Shown here: piece after piece, positions 8,454 through 16,665 of the stretch
Layout: every line of letters starts with the position of its first letter
Numbering within the stretch: the stretch's first letter is position 1
Origin: Vulcanimicrobiota bacterium
GTDB taxonomy: Bacteria > Vulcanimicrobiota > Vulcanimicrobiia > Vulcanimicrobiales > Vulcanimicrobiaceae
DNA length: 64,000 nt
NCBI GenBank assembly: GCA_003140215.1
Contig: PLJL01000004.1
Span: 818,661 to 882,660 of the forward strand
Direction: 5' to 3'
The notes under the pieces: generated by a model
What the model was told of the DNA's origin: nothing
Seen by the model: the letters and a program-made list of their open reading frames with translations, nothing else
Databases searched by the model: none
Made by a program: the position numbers and the translations under genes

Positions 8454-9113
8454 ATGGACGACTTGCTGCGGATCGCCAACCACGGGCACTCGACGCTGCC
8501 GCTCGACGTGCTCGCGGCGCTGACGCTGCTCTCGCTGGCGCCGTTCGTGCTCGTCCTCTCGACGGCGTTCGTGCGCATCGTGGTGGTGCTCTCGCTGGTG
8601 CGCTCGGCGATCGGCGCCCCGATGCTGCCGCCTAACGCCGTGCTCACCGGCCTCGCACTGGTGCTGACGTTCGTCATCATGACGCCGACCTTCGACGCGT
8701 TGCAGCGCGACGCGATCCGGCCGTACGCGGCGGGAAGGCTCACCCAGGCGGCGTTCCTGGACCGAGCGAGCCGGCCGCTGCGCGCGTTCATGCTGCGCCA
8801 AACGAAGTCGCGCGATCTCGCCGTGTTCGCCCGCGTCGCGCGCCGTGCGCCGGACGAGCCCGCGGCGGATGTGCCGCTGACCGTGCTCATCCCCGCCTTC
8901 GTCGTGGGTGAGCTGCGCTCGGCGTTCGCGATCGGGGTGGCGCTCTATCTCCCGTTCGTCGCGATCGACCTCGCCGTCGCCGCGATTTTGATGGGACTCG
9001 GCATGGTGATGCTCAGCCCGCCGATCATCTCGCTGCCCTGCAAGGTGCTGCTCTTCGTGATGGTCGACGGCTGGGCGCTGGTCTGCAACGGCGTCATGCA
9101 GAGCTTTCGGTAG
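8454..9113 (+). CDS. fliP: Flagellar export gate protein FliP
   Basis: 219 residues. PFVLVLSTAFVRIVVVLSL and RSAIGAPMLPPNAVLTGLAL are the N-terminal FliP signature. VPLTVLIPAFVVGELRSAF, IGVALYLPFVAIDLAVAAIL and MVMLSPPIISLPCKVLLFV form the C-terminal signature. Unlike enteric FliP there is no cleavable signal peptide; the chain starts shortly before the first membrane span. FliP with FliQ and FliR forms the helical export channel. fliQ and fliR are separated from it here by about 3.4 kb of unrelated genes. No strong ribosome site is seen; the 16 bases around the start codon are repeated at fliQ. Confidence 0.95.
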   Translation: MDDLLRIANHGHSTLPLDVLAALTLLSLAPFVLVLSTAFVRIVVVLSLVRSAIGAPMLPPNAVLTGLALVLTFVIMTPTFDALQRDAIRPYAAGRLTQAAFLDRASRPLRAFMLRQTKSRDLAVFARVARRAPDEPAADVPLTVLIPAFVVGELRSAFAIGVALYLPFVAIDLAVAAILMGLGMVMLSPPIISLPCKVLLFVMVDGWALVCNGVMQSFR

Positions 9114-9220
9114 ACCGGAACCAGCTCTTGGGAAGGAACGGATGCCGCCAAAAGGAGGCATTCAAGTGGCCGCAGGAACTGGATGTCCGATATGCGGGCA
9201 ACGCGCCGCGGGAGGTGAGA

Positions 9221-9370
9221 ATGAACGGACCAAAGCGTGCGACGGGCAAGCCGTCAAAGGTCCTTATTACGGCGTTGGTCGTATCCGTAATGCTCCTCGT
9301 CGGGCTGCCGCTCATTCTCTTCGCGTACGTCATCACTCGCGTGGACAGGATGCTACTTCCCGGGCACTGA
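9221..9370 (+). CDS. Small single-span membrane protein, unknown
   Basis: 49 residues, chosen because ATG 9221 has an excellent ribosome site (GGAGGTGAG about four bases upstream). A lysine-rich N-terminus (KRATGKPSK) is followed by one long hydrophobic helix, ITALVVSVMLLVGLPLILFA, and a short polar tail. The positive N-terminus suggests that the N-terminus stays in the cytoplasm. No family is recognised. It lies just after fliP in the accessory block. An upstream in-frame ATG at 9128 would give 80 residues but lacks a comparable ribosome site. Confidence 0.5.
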   Translation: MNGPKRATGKPSKVLITALVVSVMLLVGLPLILFAYVITRVDRMLLPGH

Positions 9371-9579
9371 CGCGCCTGCGCAACGCACTCTCTGTCGGCC
9401 TTCTACGAGGACCGGCAGCCCGAGTTCCTGGCCCTCGATGCGTCCGCCGCCCACATCCACGCGATCACCCAAGCACTCTGGCGATCGTAAATCATGCCGT
9501 GTCCAAACCCGCCGGTCATCCGGATCGTGGACACCAAGAAAATGGTCTTCCGCGCGCCCTCGGGGAATGGTGCCTAATC
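9371..9579 (+). other. Short uncharacterised stretch between the small ORF and metF, possible gene remnant
   Basis: Directly after the stop at 9370 the same frame reads on without interruption to a stop at 9488-9490 (SLSAFYEDRQPEFLALDASA is part of it). It has no start codon of its own, and another 26-codon ORF (9494-9574) follows. This looks like the decayed tail of a gene rather than two real genes. No promoter or terminator was recognised. Confidence 0.3.
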
Positions 9580-10458
9580 ATGCGCATCGCGGAGAAGATT
9601 GGGACCCGGCGGCCGTTCTTTTCGTTCGAGTTCTTTCCGCCCAAGGACGACGCGGCGGAGAAGAACCTGTTCGCGACGATCGAGGCGCTCAAGCCGCTCG
9701 ACCCGGGCTTCGTCTCGATCACCTACGGCGCGGGCGGATCGACGCGCACGCGCACGGTGGAGTTGGCCAAGCGGCTGCGCAGCGAGATCGGCTTCGACGT
9801 GATGGCGCACCTGACGTGCGCCGGCGCCACCGCCGACGAGCTGCGCGCGCTGCTCAACGACCTGCGCCGCGGCGGGATCGAGAACATCATGGCGCTGCGC
9901 GGCGATCCGCCCAAGGGGACCGAAGCCTTCGTCACCGCGGCGGGCGGTTTCGCGCACGCCAGCGACCTGATCGCCCTCATCAAGTCGGAGTTCGCGTTTT
10001 GCGTCGGCGGCGCGTGCTATCCCGAGAAGCACCCCGAGGCGACGAGCCTCGATGCGGACCTCGCCGCGCTGTCGACCAAGGTGCGCGCCGGCGCGGAATT
10101 CTTGGTCACGCAACTGTTCTTCGACAATGCGCGCTACGTCGAGTTCGTCGAGCAGGCGCGGCGCTGGGGGATCACGGTGCCGATCCTGCCCGGGATCATG
10201 CCGATCACCAACTACGACCAGATCGACCGCTTCACGCGCGGGTGCGGCGCGGTCATCCCGCCCAGCCTGCGCGCCGAGCTCGAAGCGCGCCGCGACGACT
10301 CCAACGCGATCGTCGACTTGGGCGTCGCCTACATGACGCTGCAAGTCGCCGACCTGCTCGCCCGCGGCGCGCCGGGCGTGCACTTTTACACCCTCAACCG
10401 CTCGCCCGCGACGAGGGCCGTCGTCTCCGCGCTCAAGGCGGCCCGGCGCGCGTGGTGA
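9580..10458 (+). CDS. metF: 5,10-methylenetetrahydrofolate reductase
   Basis: 292 residues. FFSFEFFPPKDD at the N-terminus, FVSITYGAGGSTRTRT, DVMAHLTCAGAT, NIMALRGDPPKG and LVTQLFFDNARYVEFVEQA are the diagnostic MetF segments. MetF is a flavin enzyme that makes 5-methyltetrahydrofolate for methionine synthesis. It is a core metabolic gene in an unusual place, between fliP and fliQ. Its last 42 bases, ending in VVSALKAARRAW and the stop, are repeated downstream of the hydrolase gene (11681-11722). Confidence 0.96.
   Translation: MRIAEKIGTRRPFFSFEFFPPKDDAAEKNLFATIEALKPLDPGFVSITYGAGGSTRTRTVELAKRLRSEIGFDVMAHLTCAGATADELRALLNDLRRGGIENIMALRGDPPKGTEAFVTAAGGFAHASDLIALIKSEFAFCVGGACYPEKHPEATSLDADLAALSTKVRAGAEFLVTQLFFDNARYVEFVEQARRWGITVPILPGIMPITNYDQIDRFTRGCGAVIPPSLRAELEARRDDSNAIVDLGVAYMTLQVADLLARGAPGVHFYTLNRSPATRAVVSALKAARRAW
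10417..10458 (+). repeat. Direct repeat copy 1 (42 bp, metF 3' end)
   Basis: The last 42 bases of metF, including the TGA, recur at 11681-11722 with one mismatch (position 36, G here and A in the second copy). The copies lie in the same orientation and flank the antisense hydrolase gene. The left copy keeps metF intact. Confidence 0.9.
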
Positions 10459-10473
10459 AGAGACGATCCGACG

Positions 10474-11562
10474 TCAGCTGTTCTCCGGCGGCGTCATGAT
10501 GGCGCCTATGACCGTCTCGTCACCGAAGTAGTACGAATGTGATCTCCCCGTGATCCGATCGGGCAGAGAGACTGTGGGTACGGCGCTACGCGCTGAATAC
10601 TTCACGCTCGGCCTGCGGATCGGCGTCGTCGTCGCGATCCAGTCATTTGAAGAATTGAAGTCTTGCCAGCGGGTGACGTCCGCATTTGCAAGGCAGGAGT
10701 CGATCAAGGGGTCGACGAGCGCGGGGTTCTCGGCCGACAAAAACTTCAGAAAGCCGCCGAGCGTTACGAGTCGAATCGGATGGCGTAGAGAGTCCTCGTG
10801 GTCGAGATAGTCCAGAGCCATCACGCACCCGAAACTATGAGCTACGAGAGAGACGTGTCGGTACCCAGCGTTGGTGACGCGCGGCACGACTTGCGCTAGC
10901 GTCTGACGAAGTTGGGCGCGCATCGTCACGCCTGTTCGATCCGTGGCTCCGAAGAGATAGCGGCGCAAAAGGTCCGCGAGATCGATGCTGCGATCGACGT
11001 CGACGTTCAAAACCGTCAGGACCGCAGTTGCCCAGATCAATGGTTTGACTTCCAACATCGACGCCCCTAGGTCGCTCACTCGCTTGTCCCAGTCGGTGCC
11101 AAACGCTCCTGAGTGACCTATCGCCGTCAACGCGATCGCAACGGTGCCATACAGCCACAACACGATGAGCGAGAGACTCAGCACGATCGCGACCGCCCAA
11201 AACGGAGACTCGCGAAACGACTTCACGAGCCGGAGATTGAGAAACGAGAAGAGCAGAAGGAAACCCGTTGGCAACTTCTGCCACCATTTCCCCGCACTCG
11301 CGAAGTCGAACTTGGCTTTCCACTCGACTTCGAAGATATCGGTCGAGGTGACGACTTCGGTTTTCGCGTCGCGCACGGTGACCTGCGTACCGCTTAGGCC
11401 TTCGATCGTCGCCGTCGCTTCGGCGTAGCCTACGCCGCTGTTGTACTGACGGATTCCTGCGAGGAGCAGCGTCAGCGACGCTTCGCGCGTTACGGATGTC
11501 TCAAATCCAGGGACCAGGATGATCGCGTTTGCTTGCGCTCGCTGTGCCACACCGTCGGTCAT
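10474..11562 (-). CDS. Membrane-anchored alpha/beta-hydrolase-like protein, unknown function
   Basis: 362 residues from ATG 11562, with a GGAG before it. The N-terminus reads ANAIILVPGFE, typical of a hydrolase first strand. Two or three membrane segments follow (LPTGFLLLFSFLNL; FWAVAIVLSLSLIVLWLYG; possibly PLIWATAVLTVLNV). The nucleophile elbow is HVSLVAHSFGCVMALDYL, that is A-H-S-F-G, with Ser as the likely nucleophile. DFNSSNDWIATT may supply the acid and SHSYYFGDE a His. The overall plan resembles bacterial lipase-like proteins of accessory regions. Base composition is clearly less G+C-rich than metF or the SDR gene on either side, and the gene lies between two copies of the metF 3' end, so it is likely acquired. 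The substrate is unknown. Confidence 0.6.
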   Translation of the reverse strand: MTDGVAQRAQANAIILVPGFETSVTREASLTLLLAGIRQYNSGVGYAEATATIEGLSGTQVTVRDAKTEVVTSTDIFEVEWKAKFDFASAGKWWQKLPTGFLLLFSFLNLRLVKSFRESPFWAVAIVLSLSLIVLWLYGTVAIALTAIGHSGAFGTDWDKRVSDLGASMLEVKPLIWATAVLTVLNVDVDRSIDLADLLRRYLFGATDRTGVTMRAQLRQTLAQVVPRVTNAGYRHVSLVAHSFGCVMALDYLDHEDSLRHPIRLVTLGGFLKFLSAENPALVDPLIDSCLANADVTRWQDFNSSNDWIATTTPIRRPSVKYSARSAVPTVSLPDRITGRSHSYYFGDETVIGAIMTPPENS

Positions 11563-11680
11563 GGAGGTTGCTCCTAGCAGTATCGAGGTTTGCCGCCTCT
11601 GTTGCATGCTTGAGCAACCGATCCATCCTTCGCCGCGACGCGCGGCGGCAAGATCCCGGCGCGACACAGGCCGCGTAGAT

Positions 11681-11722
11681 GCCGTCGTCTCCGCGCTCAA
11701 GGCGGCCCGGCGCGCATGGTGA
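11681..11722 (+). repeat. Direct repeat copy 2 (42 bp, copy of metF 3' end)
   Basis: Second copy of the metF tail, 41 of 42 bases identical to 10417-10458, ten bases before the SDR start. It still encodes VVSALKAARRAW and a stop in one frame but is attached to no metF body. This looks like a right-hand junction left by integration or by a duplication. Confidence 0.9.
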
Positions 11723-11732
11723 AACGGTCGAG

Positions 11733-12497
11733 ATGACCACGACGCTCCACGGCACGGCCGCGCTCGTCACGGGCGCCAGCTCCGGGATCGGTGAAGCGAC
11801 GGCGCTCGCGCTGGCGCAGCACGGTGCCGCCGTGGCGCTGGCGGCGCGGCGCAAGGATCGCCTCGAGGCGCTCGCCGCGCGCATTCGCGCCGCGGGCGGG
11901 CAGGCGCTGGTGCTCGAAGCCGACGTCACCGACGAGCGCCAAGCCCGCGAGTTCGTCGAGCGCACCGTCGACGAACTCGGCCGGCTCGACATCTTGGTCA
12001 ACAACGCCGGCCTGATGCTGCTCGGGCCGATCCCCGACGCCGACGTCGACGAGTGGCGCCGGATGCTCGACCTCAACGTGAACGGGCTGCTGTTCTGTGC
12101 CCACGCAGCGCTGCCGCACTTGCTGCGCGCCGCGCAGGACGGACCGCGGCGGGTCGCCGACATGATCAACGTCAGCTCGGTCGCGGGCCGCAATGCGCGG
12201 GCCAATGCGGGCGTCTACAACGCCACGAAGTTCGCGGTCGGGGCGTTCAGCGAGGCGCTGCGCCAAGAGGTGACGCGCAAACACGTCCGCATCGCGCTGA
12301 TCGAGCCCGGCCTAGTCGAAACGGAGCTGCGCAGCCACAACCGGCCCGAGGTCCAAGAGCAGCTCGCCCGCGCCAACCCCGTCGACGATCCGCTGCAGGC
12401 GGCCGACATCGCCGATGCGGTCGTCTACGTCGTGACGCGTCCGCGCCACATGGCCATCAACGAAGTGCTGATTCGCCCGACCCAACAGGAGCGCTGA
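11733..12497 (+). CDS. Short-chain dehydrogenase/reductase
   Basis: 254 residues. TGASSGIGEA is the NAD(P)-binding glycine motif, VLEADVTD marks the adenine pocket, ILVNNAGLM is the NNAG motif, INVSSVAG carries the catalytic Ser and YNATK the catalytic Tyr and Lys. These define a classical SDR oxidoreductase. ALAARRKDRLEAL after the first helix favours NADP(H). The substrate cannot be read from sequence. The class is close to YdfG-type serine/3-hydroxy acid dehydrogenases. It starts ten bases after repeat copy 2. Confidence 0.92.
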   Translation: MTTTLHGTAALVTGASSGIGEATALALAQHGAAVALAARRKDRLEALAARIRAAGGQALVLEADVTDERQAREFVERTVDELGRLDILVNNAGLMLLGPIPDADVDEWRRMLDLNVNGLLFCAHAALPHLLRAAQDGPRRVADMINVSSVAGRNARANAGVYNATKFAVGAFSEALRQEVTRKHVRIALIEPGLVETELRSHNRPEVQEQLARANPVDDPLQAADIADAVVYVVTRPRHMAINEVLIRPTQQER

Positions 12498-12574
12498 CCG
12501 CTCCGATGCCCGCGGCGTAAGCGCCGTCATCGCCGCGACGCGCAGCGGCAACATCGTGGCGCCAGGCTGGTCGC

Positions 12575-12841
12575 ATGGACGCCTTCGAAGGTCTGCTGCG
12601 CGACGCGCTGCTCGTTACCGCGGTGCTGGCGTTGCCGGTCCTCGTCATCGCGACGCTCGTCGGAGCGGTTGTCGCGGTGCTGCAGGCCGCGACCCAGGTG
12701 CAGGAGCAGACGCTCACGATCCTGCCCAAGGTGCTCGCGGTCGGCGCGATGGTGGCGCTGTTCGGGCGCTTCGGAATGGCGCTGTGCGCGCAGCTGTTCA
12801 CCGAGGTCGTCGCGCGCATCCCGCTGGTGACGCGCGGTTGA
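12575..12841 (+). CDS. fliQ: Flagellar export gate protein FliQ
   Basis: 88 residues with two hydrophobic hairpins: DALLVTAVLALPVLVIATLV and ILPKVLAVGAMVALFG. VLQAATQVQEQTLTILPK is the strongly conserved FliQ centre (QA.TQ.QE.TL.F.PK). FliQ wraps round the FliP-FliR channel. The 16 bases spanning its start codon are identical to those at fliP. The stop overlaps the TTG start proposed for fliR. Confidence 0.94.
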   Translation: MDAFEGLLRDALLVTAVLALPVLVIATLVGAVVAVLQAATQVQEQTLTILPKVLAVGAMVALFGRFGMALCAQLFTEVVARIPLVTRG

Positions 12842-13545
12842 CGCAGACGACGTTGCTCGTGCTGGCCCGATCGGCGGGGATGATCGCGCGCGCGCCGGGG
12901 TTCGCGCACCCGTCGGTGCCGCCGTTGGTGCGCGCCGGCCTCGCGCTGGCGCTCGCGGTTGCCGTCGCACCGCAGGTCCCGCACGCCCCCGCGCTGGGCT
13001 TCGCCGCGTTCACGCTGGCGCTGGCCGGGGACTTCGCGCTCGGTGCGGCGATCGGGTTGGGCGCAGCGCTGCTCTACGACGGCGCGTACTTCGCCGGCCG
13101 GACCATCGACGACTATCTCGGCGTGCGCGGCAGCGTGCCGGGCGCGAACGTCGCCGGCGCTCAGGCCTTCGGACGGTTGTGGTCGTCGGCGTTCCTGATC
13201 GCGTTCTTCCTCCTCGACGGCTGGGTGCCAGTGGTACGCGCATTCGCCGGCTCGTTCGCGCACGTCGGCGCCGGCGCGTTCGCCGCAACGCACGGGTGGA
13301 CGCGCTTCGCATACGCGCTCCCGGCCACGATCGTCTCCGCCGCGTTGCTCGTCGCGGCGCCGGCGATCGCGGTGGCGGCGACGCTGCAGCTGGCACTCGC
13401 GGCGGTGGCGCGCGTCGTGCCGCGTTTCGCCAGCTTCGCGCTCGCGTTTCCGCCGGTCTTCGCTGGGGCGCTCGCGGTCACGTTGGCGATGGTGCCGCTG
13501 GTCGCCCCGCTGGGCGCGCGGCCGTGGCTGCCGCTGCCGTGGTGA
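12838..13545 (+). CDS. fliR: Flagellar export gate protein FliR
   Basis: 235 residues if it begins at TTG 12838, which overlaps the fliQ stop (TTGA); GTG 12859 is the next option. LARSAGMIARAPGF at the N-terminus, LALAGDFALGAAIGLGAALL in the middle and VARVVPRFASFALAFPPVFAG near the end match the FliR/SctT family (compare 'iaRvaP.mniF.lgfp.k...G'). It is an integral membrane protein that closes the FliP ring. The order fliQ-fliR-flhB-flhA is the common one. Confidence 0.9.
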   Translation: MTQTTLLVLARSAGMIARAPGFAHPSVPPLVRAGLALALAVAVAPQVPHAPALGFAAFTLALAGDFALGAAIGLGAALLYDGAYFAGRTIDDYLGVRGSVPGANVAGAQAFGRLWSSAFLIAFFLLDGWVPVVRAFAGSFAHVGAGAFAATHGWTRFAYALPATIVSAALLVAAPAIAVAATLQLALAAVARVVPRFASFALAFPPVFAGALAVTLAMVPLVAPLGARPWLPLPW

Positions 13546-13561
13546 CGACCGGCGACGCACG

Positions 13562-14572
13562 GTGAGCGCCGGCGCAAAGCCCTTCGACGCGACGCCGGCG
13601 CGGCGGGCGCGGGCACGCCGCGAGGGCAACGTGGCGCGCTCGGCCGAGGCGACCAGCGTCGCGGCGTTCGGCGCGGCGATCTTGGCGACGCTGGTCGCCG
13701 TGCCATTGGCCGCCGGCGTCGCCGCGAACACGCTGCGCGTCACGGCGCGGCGGGGGACCGACATCGAGCCGTCGGCGTATGCGCTGCTGGCCGTCGCGGC
13801 GTTGCTGCCGGTGGCGGCCGCGGCGACTGCGGGCTGTGCCGTCGCGCTGGCGCAGTCGGGCGGGCTGCACGTCACGCCGCTGCGGCTGGATGGGGCTCGG
13901 CTCGAACCGTTCGCCGGCCTCAGACGCATCCTAGGCGGGGAAGCGGCGGTCGCCGCATTGCGCGGCGCGTTGGCGTTCGCCGTCGCGCTGCTCGCCGTCG
14001 CGCCGGTGGTCCGCGACGCCGTCGCTTCGGGTGCCGCGTCGGCGTCGCCGCTCGCCGCCGCGTCGCTCGCCGGGAGCGCGGCGTTGCGCGCCGCTCTGGC
14101 CGCGGCCGCGGTCGGCGCGGGCTTCGCGCTGGCGGATTATGCGCTGGCGCGCCGGCGCTGGCTGCGCAGTCTGCGCATGTCGCTCGAGGAGCTCAAGCGC
14201 GACGCCAAGGAACACGACGGCGATCCGCAGGCGCGGCTGCGCCGCAAGAGCGCGCATCGTGCGCTGGTGCGCGGCTCGATCTCGCGGCTGCGCGAGGCGT
14301 CGTTCGTGGTGGTCAACCCCGCGCACGTCGCCGTTGCGATGCGCTATGCGCCGCCCGCCGTGCCGGTCCCCGAGGTTCTCGTGCGCGCGCTCGACGCGGC
14401 GGCGCTGCGCGTGAAGTCGATCGCGCGCGAGCGGCGCATCCCGGTGGTGGAAGACGCCGCCCTCGCGCGGCTGCTCTACGCCCGCGGCGAGAGCGGGCGG
14501 CCGATCCCCGCGCAAGCCTACGTCGCGGTCGCGCAGATAATCGCCGCGCTGGCGCGCGAGGGCGTGCTGTGA
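13562..14572 (+). CDS. flhB: Export switch protein FlhB with NPAH cleavage site
   Basis: 336 residues from GTG 13562. Four hydrophobic spans are followed by a cytoplasmic domain. SLEELKRDAKEHDGDP is the conserved linker (M...EVK.E.K..EGDP), and VVNPAHVAVAMRY holds the self-cleavage site at residues 252-255. The family norm is N-P-T-H; here Thr is Ala. Cleavage occurs after Asn, so processing is still likely. The last part, IPVVEDAALARLLYA, is typical of FlhB/SctU. FlhB sets the order of exported substrates. The stop overlaps the flhA start (GTGA). Confidence 0.95.
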   Translation: MSAGAKPFDATPARRARARREGNVARSAEATSVAAFGAAILATLVAVPLAAGVAANTLRVTARRGTDIEPSAYALLAVAALLPVAAAATAGCAVALAQSGGLHVTPLRLDGARLEPFAGLRRILGGEAAVAALRGALAFAVALLAVAPVVRDAVASGAASASPLAAASLAGSAALRAALAAAAVGAGFALADYALARRRWLRSLRMSLEELKRDAKEHDGDPQARLRRKSAHRALVRGSISRLREASFVVVNPAHVAVAMRYAPPAVPVPEVLVRALDAAALRVKSIARERRIPVVEDAALARLLYARGESGRPIPAQAYVAVAQIIAALAREGVL

Positions 14573-16629
14573 CGGGCTCGCGACTGGCCGGCTCGTTCGC
14601 CGTGCTCGTGCTCGGCGTCGTCGCCATCCTGATCGTGCCGCTGCCGCCGCCGCTGCTCGACGCGCTGCTGGCGCTCAACATCTTCGGCTCGGCGCTGGTG
14701 CTGCTGATCAGCCTGCGTGTCGAGGAACCGCTGGAGTTCTCGGCCTTCGCACCGGCGCTGCTGTTGGCGACGCTGTTCCGGCTCTCGCTCGATGTGAGCG
14801 CGACCCGGCTGATCCTCACGCAGGGCCACGATCCCGGCGGCGTCGGCGCGCTGATCCCCGCGTTCGGCGCCTTCGTCGTCGGCGGTAACGTCGTCGTGGG
14901 GTTGATCGTCTTCGCGATCCTGATCACCATTCAATTCGTGGTGATCGCCAGCGGCGCGCAACGCGTCGCCGAAGTCTGCGCGCGGTTCACGCTCGACGCG
15001 ATGCCGGGCAAACAGATGGCGATCGACGCCGACCTGCACGCCGGGCTGCTCGACCCCGACGTCGCGCGGCGCAAGCGTGCGCGGGTGCAGCGTGAAGCCG
15101 ACTTCTACGCCGCCATGGACGGCGCCGGAAAGTTCGTCAAAGGCGACGCGATCGCCGCGCTGGTAATCGTGGTCCTCAACCTGCTCGGCGGCGTCCTCGT
15201 CGGGACGGTCTACCACGGGATGGGGCCGCTCGAGGCGATCGAAACGTTCGCCATCCTGTCGATCGGCAACGCGCTGCTCACCACGCTGCCCGCATTTTTG
15301 ATCTCGACCGCGATGGGGCTGATGGTCACGCGCGTCGCCGGCGACGGCGCCCTCGGCGCCGATCTCGCGGCGCAGCTTTTGGCGCGGCCCGACGTCTTGC
15401 GCATCGCCGCGCTGCTCGTGCTCGCGCTGGCCTGCGTGCCGTCGTTACCGGGGCCGCTCTTCGCCACGTTGGGGATCACGGCGCTGGGCGGGGCACAGCT
15501 CGCGCAACGGCACCGGCGGCGCGTCGACGAAGCAGCGCACGCGGCGGCGGAGCAGCGGCGCCGCCAATTGGTGCGGCGGCCGGAGACCGCGTTCGGCCTC
15601 GTTGGCGTCGACGCTCTGGCGATCGAGGTCGGCGCCGACCTCTATCCGCTGCTCGCCGCGCCGAACTGTGACACGCTGCTCGACCGCATCGCCGACGTGC
15701 GGCGGGCGTTGGCGGCCGAAACCGGGATCGTGATCCCGGGCGTCCGGCTGCGCGACGACCCGCTGCGCGATCCGCGCAGCTACGCGCTGCGCGTGCGCGA
15801 CCGCGTCGCGGGCGAAGGGATCCTGCGGCTCGAGCGCCTCGTCGCGGTCGGCGACCCGGAGCGCTTGGAGCGCATCGGCGGCGAGCCGACGACCGAACCG
15901 GTCTACGGTTTAGCCGCACGCTGGATCACCTACGAATCGCGCGAGCGGGCCGTGGCCGCCGGCGCGCTGACCTTCGATGCCATCTCGATCGTGGGCTCGC
16001 ACCTCGCCGAGACCGCACGCGCGCATGCGGCCGACCTATTCGGGCGTCAGGAGTTTGCAACGCTCGTCGAGCACTTGCGCGGCTCGGTGCCGGCGGTCGT
16101 GAAGGAGGTCGGTGAGGTTCTTCCAGTCGGCGTCGCGCACCGCGCCTTCGTCCACCTATTGCGCGAGCGCGCGTGGCCGCGCGATCCGGTCGCCGCCTTC
16201 GAAGCCATGGTCGACGCCGCGGCGACGACGCGCGATCCGCGCGAGCTAGCCGAGGCCGTGCGCCGCGTCATCGTCCCGCAGCAGCTGCGCCGGGACGGCG
16301 TCCGTGCATTGCGACCCTTGATCGTCGCGCCGGCGTTCGAGGCCGAGCTGGCGCGAACGTGGTCGCCTGAGGCTGGACCGGCGCCCGATCCGCGCACGGC
16401 GTTGCACGTGCGTACCGAGATCGCGCGCTACGCCGCCGACCCGAGTTGCGCGCCGCATGCGATCGTCGCAACCGCGGCGTTGCGCCCGCTGCTGGCCGAG
16501 CTGCTCGAACGCAGCGTCCCGGCCGTCGCGGTCTACTCCTATGCCGAGCTCCCGCCCGAGGTCGCGCTGGAACCCGTCGCCGTGCTCGACGCGCCGGCGG
16601 CGGTCGCGGGGGCGTTTCCGGCGGTTTAG
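14569..16629 (+). CDS. flhA: Export gate protein FlhA
   Basis: 686 residues. The N-terminal half has about eight membrane spans with ATLFRLSLDVSATRLILTQG, GNVVVGLIVFAILITIQFVV, and DAMPGKQMAIDADLHAGLLD, which are hallmark FlhA/SctV sequences. GAGKFVKGDAIAALVIVVLN is the membrane/cytoplasm junction. The C-terminal half is the nonamer-forming cytoplasmic domain that docks chaperones. GTG 14569 overlaps the flhB stop. It is the last gene of the export block. Full length compared with the family norm of about 690. Confidence 0.96.
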   Translation: MTGSRLAGSFAVLVLGVVAILIVPLPPPLLDALLALNIFGSALVLLISLRVEEPLEFSAFAPALLLATLFRLSLDVSATRLILTQGHDPGGVGALIPAFGAFVVGGNVVVGLIVFAILITIQFVVIASGAQRVAEVCARFTLDAMPGKQMAIDADLHAGLLDPDVARRKRARVQREADFYAAMDGAGKFVKGDAIAALVIVVLNLLGGVLVGTVYHGMGPLEAIETFAILSIGNALLTTLPAFLISTAMGLMVTRVAGDGALGADLAAQLLARPDVLRIAALLVLALACVPSLPGPLFATLGITALGGAQLAQRHRRRVDEAAHAAAEQRRRQLVRRPETAFGLVGVDALAIEVGADLYPLLAAPNCDTLLDRIADVRRALAAETGIVIPGVRLRDDPLRDPRSYALRVRDRVAGEGILRLERLVAVGDPERLERIGGEPTTEPVYGLAARWITYESRERAVAAGALTFDAISIVGSHLAETARAHAADLFGRQEFATLVEHLRGSVPAVVKEVGEVLPVGVAHRAFVHLLRERAWPRDPVAAFEAMVDAAATTRDPRELAEAVRRVIVPQQLRRDGVRALRPLIVAPAFEAELARTWSPEAGPAPDPRTALHVRTEIARYAADPSCAPHAIVATAALRPLLAELLERSVPAVAVYSYAELPPEVALEPVAVLDAPAAVAGAFPAV

Positions 16630-16665
16630 CGAAGCGGGTCCGAGCGCCGCCACGAGGGAGTTTCG

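Noticed and set aside
8061-9161. 366-codon minus frame over fliP and the fic start
   Set aside because: His/Arg/Glu-rich shadow without any motif; fliP on the + strand is certain.
10550-11428. Several plus-strand frames over the hydrolase gene
   Set aside because: They lack motifs and are short; the minus frame has a signal of membrane helices and a Ser nucleophile elbow.
12457-13929. 490-codon minus frame over fliQ, fliR and flhB
   Set aside because: Arg/His/Glu-rich antisense shadow of three well-supported export genes.
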